DNA from: Bacillus safensis
GTDB taxonomy: Bacteria > Bacillota > Bacilli > Bacillales > Bacillaceae
NCBI GenBank assembly: GCA_030159235.1
Contig: BSBG01000005.1
Span: forward strand, 186,001 to 250,000
Direction of reading: 5' to 3'
Length of the DNA: 64,000 nucleotides
In this document: piece by piece, positions 37,292 through 46,146 of the stretch
How the letters are laid out: every line of letters starts with the position of its first letter
Position numbering within the stretch: the stretch's first letter is position 1
Notes under the pieces: model-generated
Told to the model about the DNA's origin: nothing
The model's input: the letters and a program-made list of their open reading frames with translations, nothing else
Database searches by the model: none
Position numbers and translations under genes: made by a program

Positions 37292-38080
37292 ATGCTTATC
37301 ACAACAAGCTTTAGAGCAAATGATCAAACGATTGAAACAGCAAAGGCACTTGCAAAGGATTTACATGGTGAGTATGTAGAGAGGCGCAAACAATCCGTCA
37401 AGCAACTTGCGATGAAACGAGGGGACGTCCTTGTTGTGGGAAAAGAAAGATTCGAATGGTATCAGCCAAATGGTGAAAAGTTCTTTTTCCATCCAAGCTC
37501 AGCGATGTTCAGGGTGAAACGGCTTCTGCGCGGAGAAAAAGATCCTTTAATTGAAGCAGCGCAGCTTCAGCCGGGCGATTCCTTTTTAGATTGTACGCTT
37601 GGCTTAGGATCAGACGCCATTACAGCAAGCACGGCAATAGGTAAGAATGGAAGGGTCGTCGGTATCGAAAAGAATCCCATTACAGCATTACTAGTGCGAG
37701 AAGGACTAAATACATGGGAAACAGGGATAAGTGAAGCAGATGAAGCGATGAAACGAATATCTGTTTTAAGCGGAGACAGCATTGAGCAGCTAAAGAAACT
37801 CCCTGATGATTCATTTGATGTCGTCTATTTTGATCCAATGTTTGAGGAAACCATTCAAGAATCTGCAAGTATAGCACCGCTTCGTCATGCGGCAGAGCAC
37901 CACTTTGACCACGAAATTGCCGTGCAAGAAGCGCTGAGAGTGGCAAGAAAAAGAGTGGTTTTAAAAGATCACTGGAAAAGCACACGATTTCTAGCAGGCT
38001 CCTATCAATTTCACGTCTTAAAACGAAAAACAGCCCAATTTCATTATGGATATATAGAGAAAGAAAAAAGCCCTCACTAA
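37292..38080 (+). CDS. ypiP: SAM-dependent methyltransferase, RsmJ-like (YpiP)
   Basis: 262 residues. A Rossmann SAM domain starts near residue 93: FLDCTLGLGSDAITAS (motif I) and DVVYFDPMFEE (motif IV, DPMF). This DPMF/DPMY pattern and layout match the RsmJ-like family that methylates a guanine in small-subunit rRNA; the substrate in Bacillus is inferred. ATG behind ATGGAGGAA. The stop codon is in the loop of its terminator. Confidence 0.83.
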   Translation: MLITTSFRANDQTIETAKALAKDLHGEYVERRKQSVKQLAMKRGDVLVVGKERFEWYQPNGEKFFFHPSSAMFRVKRLLRGEKDPLIEAAQLQPGDSFLDCTLGLGSDAITASTAIGKNGRVVGIEKNPITALLVREGLNTWETGISEADEAMKRISVLSGDSIEQLKKLPDDSFDVVYFDPMFEETIQESASIAPLRHAAEHHFDHEIAVQEALRVARKRVVLKDHWKSTRFLAGSYQFHVLKRKTAQFHYGYIEKEKSPH

Positions 38081-38090
38081 GGGCTTTCAG
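38065..38090 (+). terminator. terminator of ypiP
   Basis: AAAGCCCT and AGGGCTTT arms around CACTA; the ypiP stop is in the loop. Only a short T run follows, and repeat copy C starts here. Confidence 0.65.
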
Positions 38091-38261
38091 CGCGCGTACA
38101 AACCCTCGCATTCTTTGTCAGGACTGCGCTCTAGTGCTCACGAATGTCAAAATCGCTCCGCTCCGGTACTCGTCCTTCCTAGACTGCAAAGGTTTTCTAT
38201 CACGCTGAAAAGAAGACAAAGGGCTAAATGAAGATCATTTTAGCCCTTTGTCAACAATCTT
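38085..38261 (+). repeat. dispersed hairpin repeat, copy C (longest copy)
   Basis: About 177 bases in the order: TTTCAGC, GTACAAACCCTCGCATTC, a 60-base middle block (AGTGCTCACGAATG, CTCCGCTCCGG), CGTCCTTCCTAG, CAAAGGTTTTCTATCACGCTG, AGAAGACAAAG, a perfect hairpin AAAGGGCTAAA/.. (38217-38249), TCAACAATCTT. Two shorter relatives lie at 15432 and 24384. No frame of note runs through it. Confidence 0.8.
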
Positions 38262-38282
38262 AAAAACCCTCATTAAAGGCTT

Positions 38283-38357
38283 TTAATCCGTAATCTCCAT
38301 ATAGACAAAATAAAATAACGTCAGCAAGGAAGCCGTAATGAAAAAACCTTCAAGCAT
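38283..38357 (-). CDS. 24-residue membrane micro-protein
   Basis: Minus-strand ATG at 38357 with GGGAGG seven bases upstream. The peptide MLEGFFITASLLTLFYFVYM plus EITD is one membrane span with acidic ends. The only other start (38363) is too near the ribosome site. Sits between repeat copy C and ypjP. Size and composition recall small subunits of membrane complexes, but I cannot name a family. Confidence 0.5.
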   Translation of the reverse strand: MLEGFFITASLLTLFYFVYMEITD

Positions 38358-38510
38358 ACCCATTCCTCCCAAATTTTAGTCGCCTTTACTGCCATTGTAA
38401 ACGTTTTACTATGAAAAAGAAAGTCTCAAATCGGTGACCAAATTGAATGACTGAAAATTCATTATATGCTAGAATAGCAGTATGATAACTTATGGAAGGA
38501 ATTAGATATC

Positions 38511-39128
38511 ATGAAGATGTGGATGAGAAAAACGCTTGTTGTGCTCTTTACAATCGCAACTTTTGGTTTAGTCTCTCCTCCGTCGGCTTTGATGACAGAC
38601 AAGCCTTCTGAACTTTCTTCATCTGATAAAACGCCTTATACAGCAGTTTATGATACATCAGATGAAATGCGCAGCTGGGACCTATCGCAAGAGGACAACA
38701 AAGAGCAGATAGACCCTTTTGAGCAATATAAGCAAAAGGTGCTATCAAGTGCAGAAAATCAATCCTTTCTCAAATTTGGTCGTAAAATCACACCTGTCAT
38801 TGAGGACGAGTATAGAGAAGAGATTCAACCGAAGATTGAACAAGTGTTAACCGACTATTTAACAAATTTCAAAGATGACGAAAAATTTCAAGATGTTGTT
38901 TTAACTGATCAGCCTTCAAGCGGAAATGGCGAAAAAATCTTTCACATTTACAACCGCAAGACCGGAGAAGATTTGCTCCGTTTTCATGTCAGAAGAGATC
39001 AGCCGCCTCACAGCGGATATTGGTTTAACTTTCATTACCATACAGCAGAAGATGGATTCCAAACGCATTATGAACTCGGTAATATTTACTGGGACAAAAA
39101 CACCCCACCAAGCTGGATGAGCCACTAG
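38511..39128 (+). CDS. ypjP: exported or membrane-tethered protein YpjP
   Basis: 205 residues. An N-terminal signal (MKMWMRKTLVVLFTIATFGLV) suggests export. The rest is charged, ending with an aromatic-rich domain: LRFHVRRDQPPHSGYWFNFHYH and YWDKNTPPSW. B. subtilis YpjP has the same build. No function known to me. Confidence 0.83.
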   Translation: MKMWMRKTLVVLFTIATFGLVSPPSALMTDKPSELSSSDKTPYTAVYDTSDEMRSWDLSQEDNKEQIDPFEQYKQKVLSSAENQSFLKFGRKITPVIEDEYREEIQPKIEQVLTDYLTNFKDDEKFQDVVLTDQPSSGNGEKIFHIYNRKTGEDLLRFHVRRDQPPHSGYWFNFHYHTAEDGFQTHYELGNIYWDKNTPPSWMSH

Positions 39129-39146
39129 AAGGAGATGCCATACCAA

Positions 39147-39674
39147 TTGAAAAAGTATACAATGAACGAAATGGTGCAGATTACAAAACAAATGTTAAAC
39201 GAACGCGGAGTGAAAATTGAAGATATCGCACACATTGTGCTTAAGCTCCAAGAAAAATATCATCCAAACCTTCCACTTAGTGTCTGTATTGAAAATGTTG
39301 AAAAAGTGCTGAATAAAAGGGAAATTGTCCATGCTGTTTTAACAGGACTTGCCCTTGATCAGCTGGCAGAAAAAAAGCTGTTGCCAGAACCTTTACAGCA
39401 CTTAGTTGAAACAGATGAGCCGCTCTATGGAATTGATGAGATTATTCCTCTTTCCATTGTCAATGTATATGGATCAATCGGTTTGACCAACTTCGGTTAT
39501 TTAGATAAAGAGAAATTTGGGATTATTCGAGAATTAGATGAAGGTCGTCCAGGTGAAGTGCATACTTTCCTTGACGACCTAGTCGCTGCACTTGCCGCAG
39601 CAGCAGCAAGCCGCATTGCTCACTCACACCAAGATATTAAGGATGAAGAGCAGGATCGAGTGAATCAAGTATAA
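39147..39674 (+). CDS. ypjQ: phosphatidylglycerophosphatase A-like protein YpjQ
   Basis: About 175 residues. The PgpA-like core is seen in LCVCIENVEKVLNKREI-type spacing (LPLSVCIENVEKVLNKRE), YGIDEIIPLSIVNVYGSIG, and FLDDLVAALAAAAASRI, whose aspartates match the metal site of the family. It lacks membrane spans, like soluble PgpA-type proteins of Bacillus. Start is uncertain: an ATG at 39135 touches GAAGGAG, while the TTG at 39147 has a usable 12-base spacing. Confidence 0.8.
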   Translation: MKKYTMNEMVQITKQMLNERGVKIEDIAHIVLKLQEKYHPNLPLSVCIENVEKVLNKREIVHAVLTGLALDQLAEKKLLPEPLQHLVETDEPLYGIDEIIPLSIVNVYGSIGLTNFGYLDKEKFGIIRELDEGRPGEVHTFLDDLVAALAAAAASRIAHSHQDIKDEEQDRVNQV

Positions 39675-39677
39675 AAA

Positions 39678-39717
39678 GAAAAACATGTCTGCTCATCATG
39701 CAGGCATGTTTTTTTGG
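39678..39717 (+). terminator. terminator after ypjQ
   Basis: AAACATGTCTGC and GCAGGCATGTTT arms with one mismatch around TCATCAT, then seven T residues. Confidence 0.9.
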
Positions 39718-39777
39718 TTTCAACAAAAGCCGAAATAAGGTAAACTACAACAAGAACATAAATAAAGGATGAAAAAA

Positions 39778-40572
39778 ATGAAACAATACAAAGAGTTATG
39801 CCGTCATGTATTACAGCACGGGGATGAAAAAGGTGACAGAACGGGAACAGGTACAATCAGCACGTTCGGTTACCAGATGAGGTTTGATTTACAGGAAGGA
39901 TTTCCTCTTTTAACGACAAAGAAATTGCACCTGAAATCGATCATTCATGAGTTACTGTGGTTTTTAAAAGGTGATACAAATGTCAAATATCTTCAAGAAA
40001 ATGGTGTCCGAATTTGGAACGAATGGGCAGATGAAAATGGAGAACTGGGGCGCGTGTACGGAGCGCAGTGGAGATCATGGGCGAGCGGAGACGGCGAGAC
40101 CGTGGACCAGATCACAAAGCTGATCCATGATATTGAGCACAACCCGAATTCAAGAAGACTGATTGTCAGTGCTTGGAACCCAGGGGAAATTGATGAAATG
40201 GCGCTGCCTCCTTGTCATTGTCTGTTTCAATTTTACGTATCAAACGGGAAGCTTTCCTGCCAGCTGTATCAAAGATCGGCAGATATCTTTTTAGGTGTGC
40301 CATTTAATATCGCTTCATATGCCCTTCTAACGATGATGATTGCAAAAGTCACAAATCTTGAGCCAGGAGAGTTTATTCATACACTAGGAGATGCTCATAT
40401 TTACCAAAATCATCTTCCACAGGTGAACATGCAGCTAGAGCGCGAGGAACGCACGCTGCCTGAGCTTCGTATCACAAGAGATGTAAAGAGCATTTTTGAT
40501 TTTACGTTCGATGATTTTGTGCTTGAGAACTATGATCCGCATCCGCATATTAAAGGAGAAGTTAGTGTATGA
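39778..40572 (+). CDS. thyB: thymidylate synthase (ThyB type)
   Basis: 264 residues, classical folate-dependent enzyme. Catalytic cysteine is in [13 protein letters not shown]; the nucleotide-binding [17 protein letters not shown] and the C-terminal [10 protein letters not shown] are intact. It converts dUMP to dTMP using methylene-THF. The ATG at 39778 is nine bases from AAAGG; an upstream in-frame ATG overlaps that site. Its stop overlaps the dfrA start, so the two are coupled. Confidence 0.96.
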   Translation: MKQYKELCRHVLQHGDEKGDRTGTGTISTFGYQMRFDLQEGFPLLTTKKLHLKSIIHELLWFLKGDTNVKYLQENGVRIWNEWADENGELGRVYGAQWRSWASGDGETVDQITKLIHDIEHNPNSRRLIVSAWNPGEIDEMALPPCHCLFQFYVSNGKLSCQLYQRSADIFLGVPFNIASYALLTMMIAKVTNLEPGEFIHTLGDAHIYQNHLPQVNMQLEREERTLPELRITRDVKSIFDFTFDDFVLENYDPHPHIKGEVSV

Positions 40573-41054
40573 TTTCCATGATTGTGGCGACAGGAAAAGA
40601 CAGAGTCATTGGTCAAGATAATCAAATGCCGTGGCATTTACCAGCAGATTTAGCGTATTTTAAAAAAGTCACAGGCGGGCATACGATTGTCATGGGTAGA
40701 AAAACATTTGAATCCATTGGACGAGCACTGCCTAACCGCCGAAATATGGTGCTCACCACAAATTCTTCTTTTAAAGCAGACGGATGCGAGGTTGTCCATT
40801 CAATTGACGATATTTTGGCAATTGGGGAAAGCGAAACCGAGTTATTTATCATTGGCGGGTCTAAGCTGTATGAAGAAATGATGCCGTATGCGGATCGTCT
40901 ATATATCACGCATATTCATCATGCATTTGAAGGAGATCGCTACTTTCCTGATTACAATGAAGACGAATGGACGATTGTATCACGCGAAAAAGGCCATCGT
41001 GACGAAAAGAACCCCTACAATTATGAATTTGTCGTTTATGACAAAAAAGGATAA
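40569..41054 (+). CDS. dfrA: dihydrofolate reductase
   Basis: 161 residues. [19 protein letters not shown] carries the substrate-binding region, [19 protein letters not shown] the NADPH loop, and [14 protein letters not shown] the glycine pair. It recycles the dihydrofolate released by ThyB, with which it overlaps by four bases. Confidence 0.96.
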   Translation: MISMIVATGKDRVIGQDNQMPWHLPADLAYFKKVTGGHTIVMGRKTFESIGRALPNRRNMVLTTNSSFKADGCEVVHSIDDILAIGESETELFIIGGSKLYEEMMPYADRLYITHIHHAFEGDRYFPDYNEDEWTIVSREKGHRDEKNPYNYEFVVYDKKG

Positions 41055-41073
41055 ATGAGTAGGAGGAGTACGG

Positions 41074-41697
41074 TTGTTTCGTTATTGGTTTTTAACGATT
41101 TATGTTGTTGTATCCTTTTTAAAAAGTATGAGGCATTTGTACGATCATGAATTAACGGATCCACGCATTTCCTATACGAAACGAATGCATCTCATTCATG
41201 AGCATGCAAAAAGATTTACCCGGGGTTGTATTGATCAACCAGGATCAGTCATGACCATTCATCAGCAAAAGAAGCTGCCAGAAGGCCCCGTTATTTATAT
41301 CACAAAAGAGCTATGCCCAGTCACGACGACATTATTGATTGGTCACCTTGAGAAGCCATTTGCTTTTATGGCAAAGCCGAATCTCTTTCGGTATCCCATT
41401 TTAAAACAATGGCTGAAAAAAATGGCGGTCATTCATCAGAATCAACCTGATGAGGTTTTATTAGAAGAAGCAAAGCAAAGAATCATGTCTGGGCAAAGTG
41501 TATTGCTTACAGAAGCATATTGTCACATTGTAGAGGCGCTTACTGAAGAATATGATTGTCCGCTTGTACCGATTGAAACTAGCGGAACGGATCGTCTTTT
41601 AACTGGGAAGATCGTGAAAAGACTGCGTCCTGTCAATGTCGATATTCATATTAAAGCACCAGTCATGATCAGTGACTACGCACAAAAGCGTGCATAA
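41074..41697 (+). CDS. ypkP: PlsC-like acyltransferase homologue YpkP, catalytic motif not conserved
   Basis: 207 residues with an N-terminal hydrophobic segment. Spacing and flanks follow the glycerolipid acyltransferase fold (GPVIYITKELCPVTTTLLIG, then KPFAFMAKPNLFRYPILKQW), but the H-x4-D motif that should follow ITK is missing, and the EGTR-type motif reads LTEAY. Either it is a non-catalytic relative or it uses other residues. Start is TTG at 41074 with GGAGGAG upstream. It is the third gene of the thyB-dfrA-ypkP unit. Confidence 0.8.
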   Translation: MFRYWFLTIYVVVSFLKSMRHLYDHELTDPRISYTKRMHLIHEHAKRFTRGCIDQPGSVMTIHQQKKLPEGPVIYITKELCPVTTTLLIGHLEKPFAFMAKPNLFRYPILKQWLKKMAVIHQNQPDEVLLEEAKQRIMSGQSVLLTEAYCHIVEALTEEYDCPLVPIETSGTDRLLTGKIVKRLRPVNVDIHIKAPVMISDYAQKRA

Positions 41698-41698
41698 A

Positions 41699-41737
41699 AA
41701 ACCAGCATCCGCTATTAGGATGCTGGTTTTTTTTAAG
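41699..41737. terminator. bidirectional terminator between ypkP and yplQ
   Basis: Perfect AACCAGCATCC / GGATGCTGGTT arms, A run before and T run after. Confidence 0.93.
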
Positions 41738-42371
41738 CAGCAGGAACGTTCACGCAATAAAATAGAATACAGAAGAACATCGACGCACTGCCGCCGAGGA
41801 CAAAGCTGTGCCAAATCGCATGATGATAGGGGATTTTCCGCCAAATATAAAAGATGGTTCCTACTGAATATAATATACCGCCTAACAGTAAGAGGCCAAA
41901 TCCTGCACCTGTTAATTGGATGTAAAGCGGTTTAATGGCGATGATAATCATCCAGCCCATTAATAAATAGACGAGGGTGGACACGATAATAAAGCGTTTG
42001 ACGAAAAAGATTTTAAAGACAATACCACCAGCAGCAAGGGCCCATACAATTGCGAGCAGTGTATAGCCGAGAGCACCTTTTAATGGTCCAAGTAAAAAGG
42101 GGGTATATGTACCAGCAATCAATACATAAATAGCCGAATGATCAAGGATTTCAAAAATATCTTTTGTTTTTTTGTGCCGAATGCTATGAAGCAAGGTCGA
42201 GCTTAAATAGAGCAGCAGCATGGATGCACCAAATATCGAAAAGCTGATAATGTCTGTGACGGTGCCGTATTGAACAGCGAATAAGACGAGAAACACAAGG
42301 GCTGGTATGGATAAAATAACACCAATGCCATGTGTAATGGCGTTTGCAATTTCTTCTTTTACAGTAAACAA
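41733..42371 (-). CDS. yplQ: HlyIII / PAQR-family membrane protein YplQ
   Basis: 212 residues, seven predicted membrane spans. PAQR marks: EEIANAITHGIGVI at the start, STLLHSIRHKK near residue 60 and LDHSAIYVLIAGTYTPF near 78, and late HHAIWHSFVLGGS; the histidines form the metal site. Homologues are called haemolysin III, though B. subtilis YplQ is just a member of the PAQR family. yplP ends upstream 15 bases away on the same strand. Confidence 0.92.
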   Translation of the reverse strand: MFTVKEEIANAITHGIGVILSIPALVFLVLFAVQYGTVTDIISFSIFGASMLLLYLSSTLLHSIRHKKTKDIFEILDHSAIYVLIAGTYTPFLLGPLKGALGYTLLAIVWALAAGGIVFKIFFVKRFIIVSTLVYLLMGWMIIIAIKPLYIQLTGAGFGLLLLGGILYSVGTIFYIWRKIPYHHAIWHSFVLGGSASMFFCILFYCVNVPAA

Positions 42372-42385
42372 TGGATGTCCTCCTT

Positions 42386-43354
42386 TTATTGAACCGGTAT
42401 ATAACCATCAAGTGACTTCAGAAATGAAAGACCTTCAAGTGTAATCTTCGTGCCGGCCCTGCCTTTTCCTTTCGTCACGTATGCTTTTTTCTCAAGATCA
42501 TCTAATCGGCTCCTCACCTGCTGAGGGGTCAGCGGAATGTCGCCTTGTTTGCTTAATTCAGACAAGATGCGTCTGCTGGCTGCTTCTCCTTTCTCATTGA
42601 GAGATTTAATGGCTTCCAGCAGGAAAATAAACTCCTGTTTTTCCATTAGTGTGAGTTGGTGTTCTTCCTTTTTTCCTTTTACGTCTGGAGAAAGAGGTGT
42701 TAACACAAATGGCGGTAAGTGGTGTAAAAATACTGTTTGCCCCTCGAGAATGGCTGCGGCATAATGAACGATATTTTTGAGTTCCTGTACGTTTCCTTCA
42801 AATGGATACTGCTGCAAGATGTCCCAAACACTTGGATCAATGTCAGGCGCCATGTTAAGTCCTTGAAAGAAAGCATTTGTTAACACAGGAATGTCTGTTT
42901 TTCGTTCGGCTAAAGCCGGAATGGCCAAATGAAGAACATTCAGACGATAAAACAGCTCAGGTAAAAAAGTCGAGGAAACCCTGAGTGCCTCTATTGATAA
43001 AGACGAAGAAGCAATCACTTTTGTTGCAGGTGAAGTATCTAGAAAACGAATGACCTGATGCTGCATCGGAATACTTAACGCAGCGATTTCGTCTAAATAA
43101 AGAATTTGACTGGTCTTTTCTGTGAAGGCTTTCTGTATGACTCCTTCATCTAAGATGGGGCAATATATATGTGTTAGTGAAACGTTTAAAGCAGCTGCAT
43201 TGGCAATTTCCTGGGCAAATAGTGTTTTGCCTGTGCCAATTTCTCCTGTTATCAAGACCGGATGCTCGTGTTTTGTGAATTGCTTTGCTAGATGAATGGC
43301 ACGCTTGATATCTTGATGTTCTCCATATATAGACGTAAACGAATGTGTGGTCAT
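42386..43354 (-). CDS. yplP: YplP, AAA+ enhancer-binding-like regulator without an intact GAFTGA loop
   Basis: 322 residues. An AAA+ domain of sigma-54 activator type: Walker A ITGEIGTGKTLF near residue 37, Walker B QILYLDEIAAL, arginine-finger region LPELFYRLNVLHLAIPAL. The sigma-54 contact loop (GAFTGA) is replaced by KAFTEKT, and the C-terminus is a winged-helix-like segment, not a Fis-type helix-turn-helix. B. subtilis YplP is annotated as a SigL-linked regulator. Whether it can remodel a SigL complex is doubtful from this sequence. Reads into yplQ. Confidence 0.82.
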   Translation of the reverse strand: MTTHSFTSIYGEHQDIKRAIHLAKQFTKHEHPVLITGEIGTGKTLFAQEIANAAALNVSLTHIYCPILDEGVIQKAFTEKTSQILYLDEIAALSIPMQHQVIRFLDTSPATKVIASSSLSIEALRVSSTFLPELFYRLNVLHLAIPALAERKTDIPVLTNAFFQGLNMAPDIDPSVWDILQQYPFEGNVQELKNIVHYAAAILEGQTVFLHHLPPFVLTPLSPDVKGKKEEHQLTLMEKQEFIFLLEAIKSLNEKGEAASRRILSELSKQGDIPLTPQQVRSRLDDLEKKAYVTKGKGRAGTKITLEGLSFLKSLDGYIPVQ

Positions 43355-43535
43355 CGGGTGATTCCTTTCCTTATGGTTCTAATTGGTTCAATTGTAACAC
43401 CCAATTAAACCAAATGTACAGAAAAACGAAAAAGTTTATGAAATTTAAGCTTGATCCATGATCTATTGGTTTATTTTTTGAATATTCATGTTATAATGAC
43501 AAATTAAATAAGGTTAAAGAGAAAGGATCTTGTAC

Positions 43536-44804
43536 ATGAAACCGTTGCTCAAAGAAAACACGCTAATTCAAGTGAAAGACATCTTAAAAGCCCATCAAAA
43601 TTTGAAGGATGTAGTCATTCATACACCACTTCAAAAAAATGAGCGACTTTCTGAACGATATGAATGTAATGTCTACTTAAAAAGAGAGGATCTTCAAGTA
43701 GTTCGTTCCTTTAAATTAAGAGGCGCTTTTAATAAAATGAGCCAGCTTCCAAAAGAGAAACTAGAAAATGGCATTGTCTGCGCAAGTGCTGGAAATCATG
43801 CGCAGGGTGTTGCCTATTCTTGTAAATATTTAGGTATCCACGGGAAAATCTTTATGCCTGCTACGACGCCAAGGCAAAAAGTATCACAGGTGGAGCTGTT
43901 CGGAAAAGAATATGTTGAAATTATTTTAACCGGAGATACGTTTGATGATTCGTATCATGAAGCCGTAATATGTGGAGATAAAGAGAAGCGTGAGTTTATT
44001 CATCCTTTTGATGATTTGGATGTGATGGCAGGACAAGGAACGACTGCTATAGAAATATTAAATGATATCGAAGTAGAGCCTCACTTTTTATTTGCAAGTG
44101 TCGGAGGGGGAGGTCTATTATCTGGTGTCGGTACATATATCAAAAATATCGCACCAGAAACCGAAATCATTGCAGTCGAACCGCTTGGCGCAGCTTCACT
44201 CCATGCTTCCCATGAGAAGGGCGAGGTTGTGACACTTGACTCGATTGATAAGTTTGTAGACGGAGCAGCGGTTCAGCGGATTGGCGAAAAGACGTTTAAG
44301 TCGCTTCAATCTGTTGTCGATAAAATCAGTCTTGTACCAGAAGGGAAAGTATGTACAACCATTTTAGAGCTGTATAATCAATGTGCGATTGTAGCAGAAC
44401 CGGCAGGCGCATTGCCGATCGCAGCATTAGATGCCCATCGCGAGGAGATTAAAGGCAAAAATGTTGTTTGTATTGTCAGTGGAGGAAATAATGACATTGG
44501 CAGAATGCAAGAAATCAAAGAACGCTCGATGATCTATGAAGGGCTTCAACATTACTTCATTGTCAACTTTCCTCAAAGAGCAGGAGCACTTCGCGAATTT
44601 TTAGATGAAGTGTTAGGGCCAAATGATGATATCTCACGTTTTGAATATACGAAAAAGAATAACCGGAGCAAAGGTCCCGCGCTTGTCGGCATCGAATTGA
44701 AAGAAAGAGATGACTATGCTGCGCTTATTGAACGAATGAATAAAAAAGGCTTCCACTATGTTGAAGTGAATAAAGATCAAGATTTATTCCACCTATTTAT
44801 TTAG
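43536..44804 (+). CDS. ilvA: threonine dehydratase (biosynthetic)
   Basis: 422 residues as in B. subtilis. PLP lysine lies in LQVVRSFKLRGAFNKM near residue 58; the phosphate loop is SVGGGGLLSG. A single ACT-like regulatory domain occupies about 335-422 (HYFIVNFPQRAGALREFLD), allowing isoleucine feedback. ATG at 43536 follows AAAGGATC. A perfect -10 TATAAT stands at 43492-43497, with no clear -35. Confidence 0.95.
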   Translation: MKPLLKENTLIQVKDILKAHQNLKDVVIHTPLQKNERLSERYECNVYLKREDLQVVRSFKLRGAFNKMSQLPKEKLENGIVCASAGNHAQGVAYSCKYLGIHGKIFMPATTPRQKVSQVELFGKEYVEIILTGDTFDDSYHEAVICGDKEKREFIHPFDDLDVMAGQGTTAIEILNDIEVEPHFLFASVGGGGLLSGVGTYIKNIAPETEIIAVEPLGAASLHASHEKGEVVTLDSIDKFVDGAAVQRIGEKTFKSLQSVVDKISLVPEGKVCTTILELYNQCAIVAEPAGALPIAALDAHREEIKGKNVVCIVSGGNNDIGRMQEIKERSMIYEGLQHYFIVNFPQRAGALREFLDEVLGPNDDISRFEYTKKNNRSKGPALVGIELKERDDYAALIERMNKKGFHYVEVNKDQDLFHLFI

Positions 44805-44840
44805 GCTTAACAGATAATTGGAAAAGAGGATTGATCGTTT

Positions 44841-45092
44841 GTGCTGTTCAAAACAATATGTTTTAGACGGATGGATGGAGCTCATATCAAGGTAACAGAA
44901 GTCCCTGTTCTAAAGGGAGATGAGACATATAGTCTCATGCTCACCTTTAGACTTGAAGCTTTCTTGAAAAAAGTCTATGTATCTAAAGGAAAGAGAGCTG
45001 TGTACTCTTTCAGAGAGGATGTGAAACGTAACGTCAAGTGGAGCACATATGAACAGATCTACCGAGAGCCTACACTGAAACACAATGCGTAA
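44841..45092 (+). CDS. ypmP: DUF2535-family protein YpmP
   Basis: 83 residues, basic, no membrane span. It matches YpmP of B. subtilis in length and place (directly after ilvA). Start is GTG, behind AGAGGATTG. A function is not known to me. Confidence 0.8.
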   Translation: MLFKTICFRRMDGAHIKVTEVPVLKGDETYSLMLTFRLEAFLKKVYVSKGKRAVYSFREDVKRNVKWSTYEQIYREPTLKHNA

Positions 45093-45279
45093 GCACAAAT
45101 CTTTGTCAAAAGGGGTGAGCAGTCATTTTGAAATGGCCGCTGCTCAGTTTGGCAAGGATTTTTTTCATGAAAAGAAGAAAATGTGACAAATTCAAAAACG
45201 TTCTGACAGTTGTTTTCAAGTGTGCGGGAAATAAGGTAATATCATATGTAAAGACTAAGACAGCAAGGATGAGACGATA

Positions 45280-46122
45280 GTGAAACAAATTAAAATTGTA
45301 ACAGATTCAACTGTGGACCTTCCGCAAGACAAAATCAATGATCTTTCCATTCACGTGATTCCGCTCAATATCTCCATTTCTGGAGTTGATTATATTGACC
45401 GAGTGAATATTCAGCCAGATGAATTTATTGAAAAAATGGAGGCCGCTGAGGAACTGCCGAAAACGTCTCAGCCTGCGATCGGTCAATTCGTCGAATTATA
45501 TGAAAAGCTGACGGCAGATGGAAGCGAAGTAATAAGTATTCATTTAACTGGTGGGATGAGCGGCACTGTTCAAACTGCTGAAAGCGCTTCGAAAATGGTA
45601 GATGGAAACATCACGGTGATCGACTCGAATTATATTTCCTATGGATTAGGTTTTCAAGTCATCAAAGCAGCAGAACTTGCCGAAAAGGGTGCAAGCTGTG
45701 AAGATATTATCTCAGAGCTAGATAAAATCCGCCTTCAAACAAAATTATATGTCACAATTGATACATTAGAAAATCTCGTCAAAGGTGGAAGAATTGGAAG
45801 AGGAAAGGCGCTGATCGGCTCGCTTCTTCACATCAAACCAATTGCCAGCTTAACAGACGGGGTATACACGCCAGAAGCGAATGTGAGAAGCTACTCTGCT
45901 CTTGTCCGTTATTTAACAAAACAGTATGTACAGGCGGTAAAAGGAAAAACAGTTCAAGCTATTGGGATCGCGCATGCAGATGCATTAGAGCTTGCCGAAA
46001 AGCTCAAAGCAGCGCTGCTTGACCACACACCTGAGGCACTTATTGACATCGCCTACACTACACCGATTATTTCGTGTCATACTGGAAAGGGCGCAATAGG
46101 CTTTACTTTTTATACCGATTGA
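45280..46122 (+). CDS. DegV/FakB-family fatty-acid-binding protein
   Basis: 280 residues, two-domain DegV fold. KIVTDSTVDLP at the start, LPKTSQPAIGQF near residue 60, HLTGGMSGTVQTA near 90 and GRIGRGKALIGSLLHIKP near 170 are the ligand-contacting motifs. FakB proteins present fatty acids to kinase FakA. Other DegV paralogues exist elsewhere in Bacillus; I do not recall one between ypmP and ypmQ in 168. Start is GTG with AGGATGAGA upstream. Confidence 0.87.
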   Translation: MKQIKIVTDSTVDLPQDKINDLSIHVIPLNISISGVDYIDRVNIQPDEFIEKMEAAEELPKTSQPAIGQFVELYEKLTADGSEVISIHLTGGMSGTVQTAESASKMVDGNITVIDSNYISYGLGFQVIKAAELAEKGASCEDIISELDKIRLQTKLYVTIDTLENLVKGGRIGRGKALIGSLLHIKPIASLTDGVYTPEANVRSYSALVRYLTKQYVQAVKGKTVQAIGIAHADALELAEKLKAALLDHTPEALIDIAYTTPIISCHTGKGAIGFTFYTD

Positions 46123-46146
46123 TTGAAAAAAGGGGATGGACGTATC

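Noticed and set aside
37680-38111. 143-codon minus-strand frame across ypiP and the repeat
   Set aside because: Antisense to a well-supported methyltransferase, crosses a repeat and terminator, no ribosome site.
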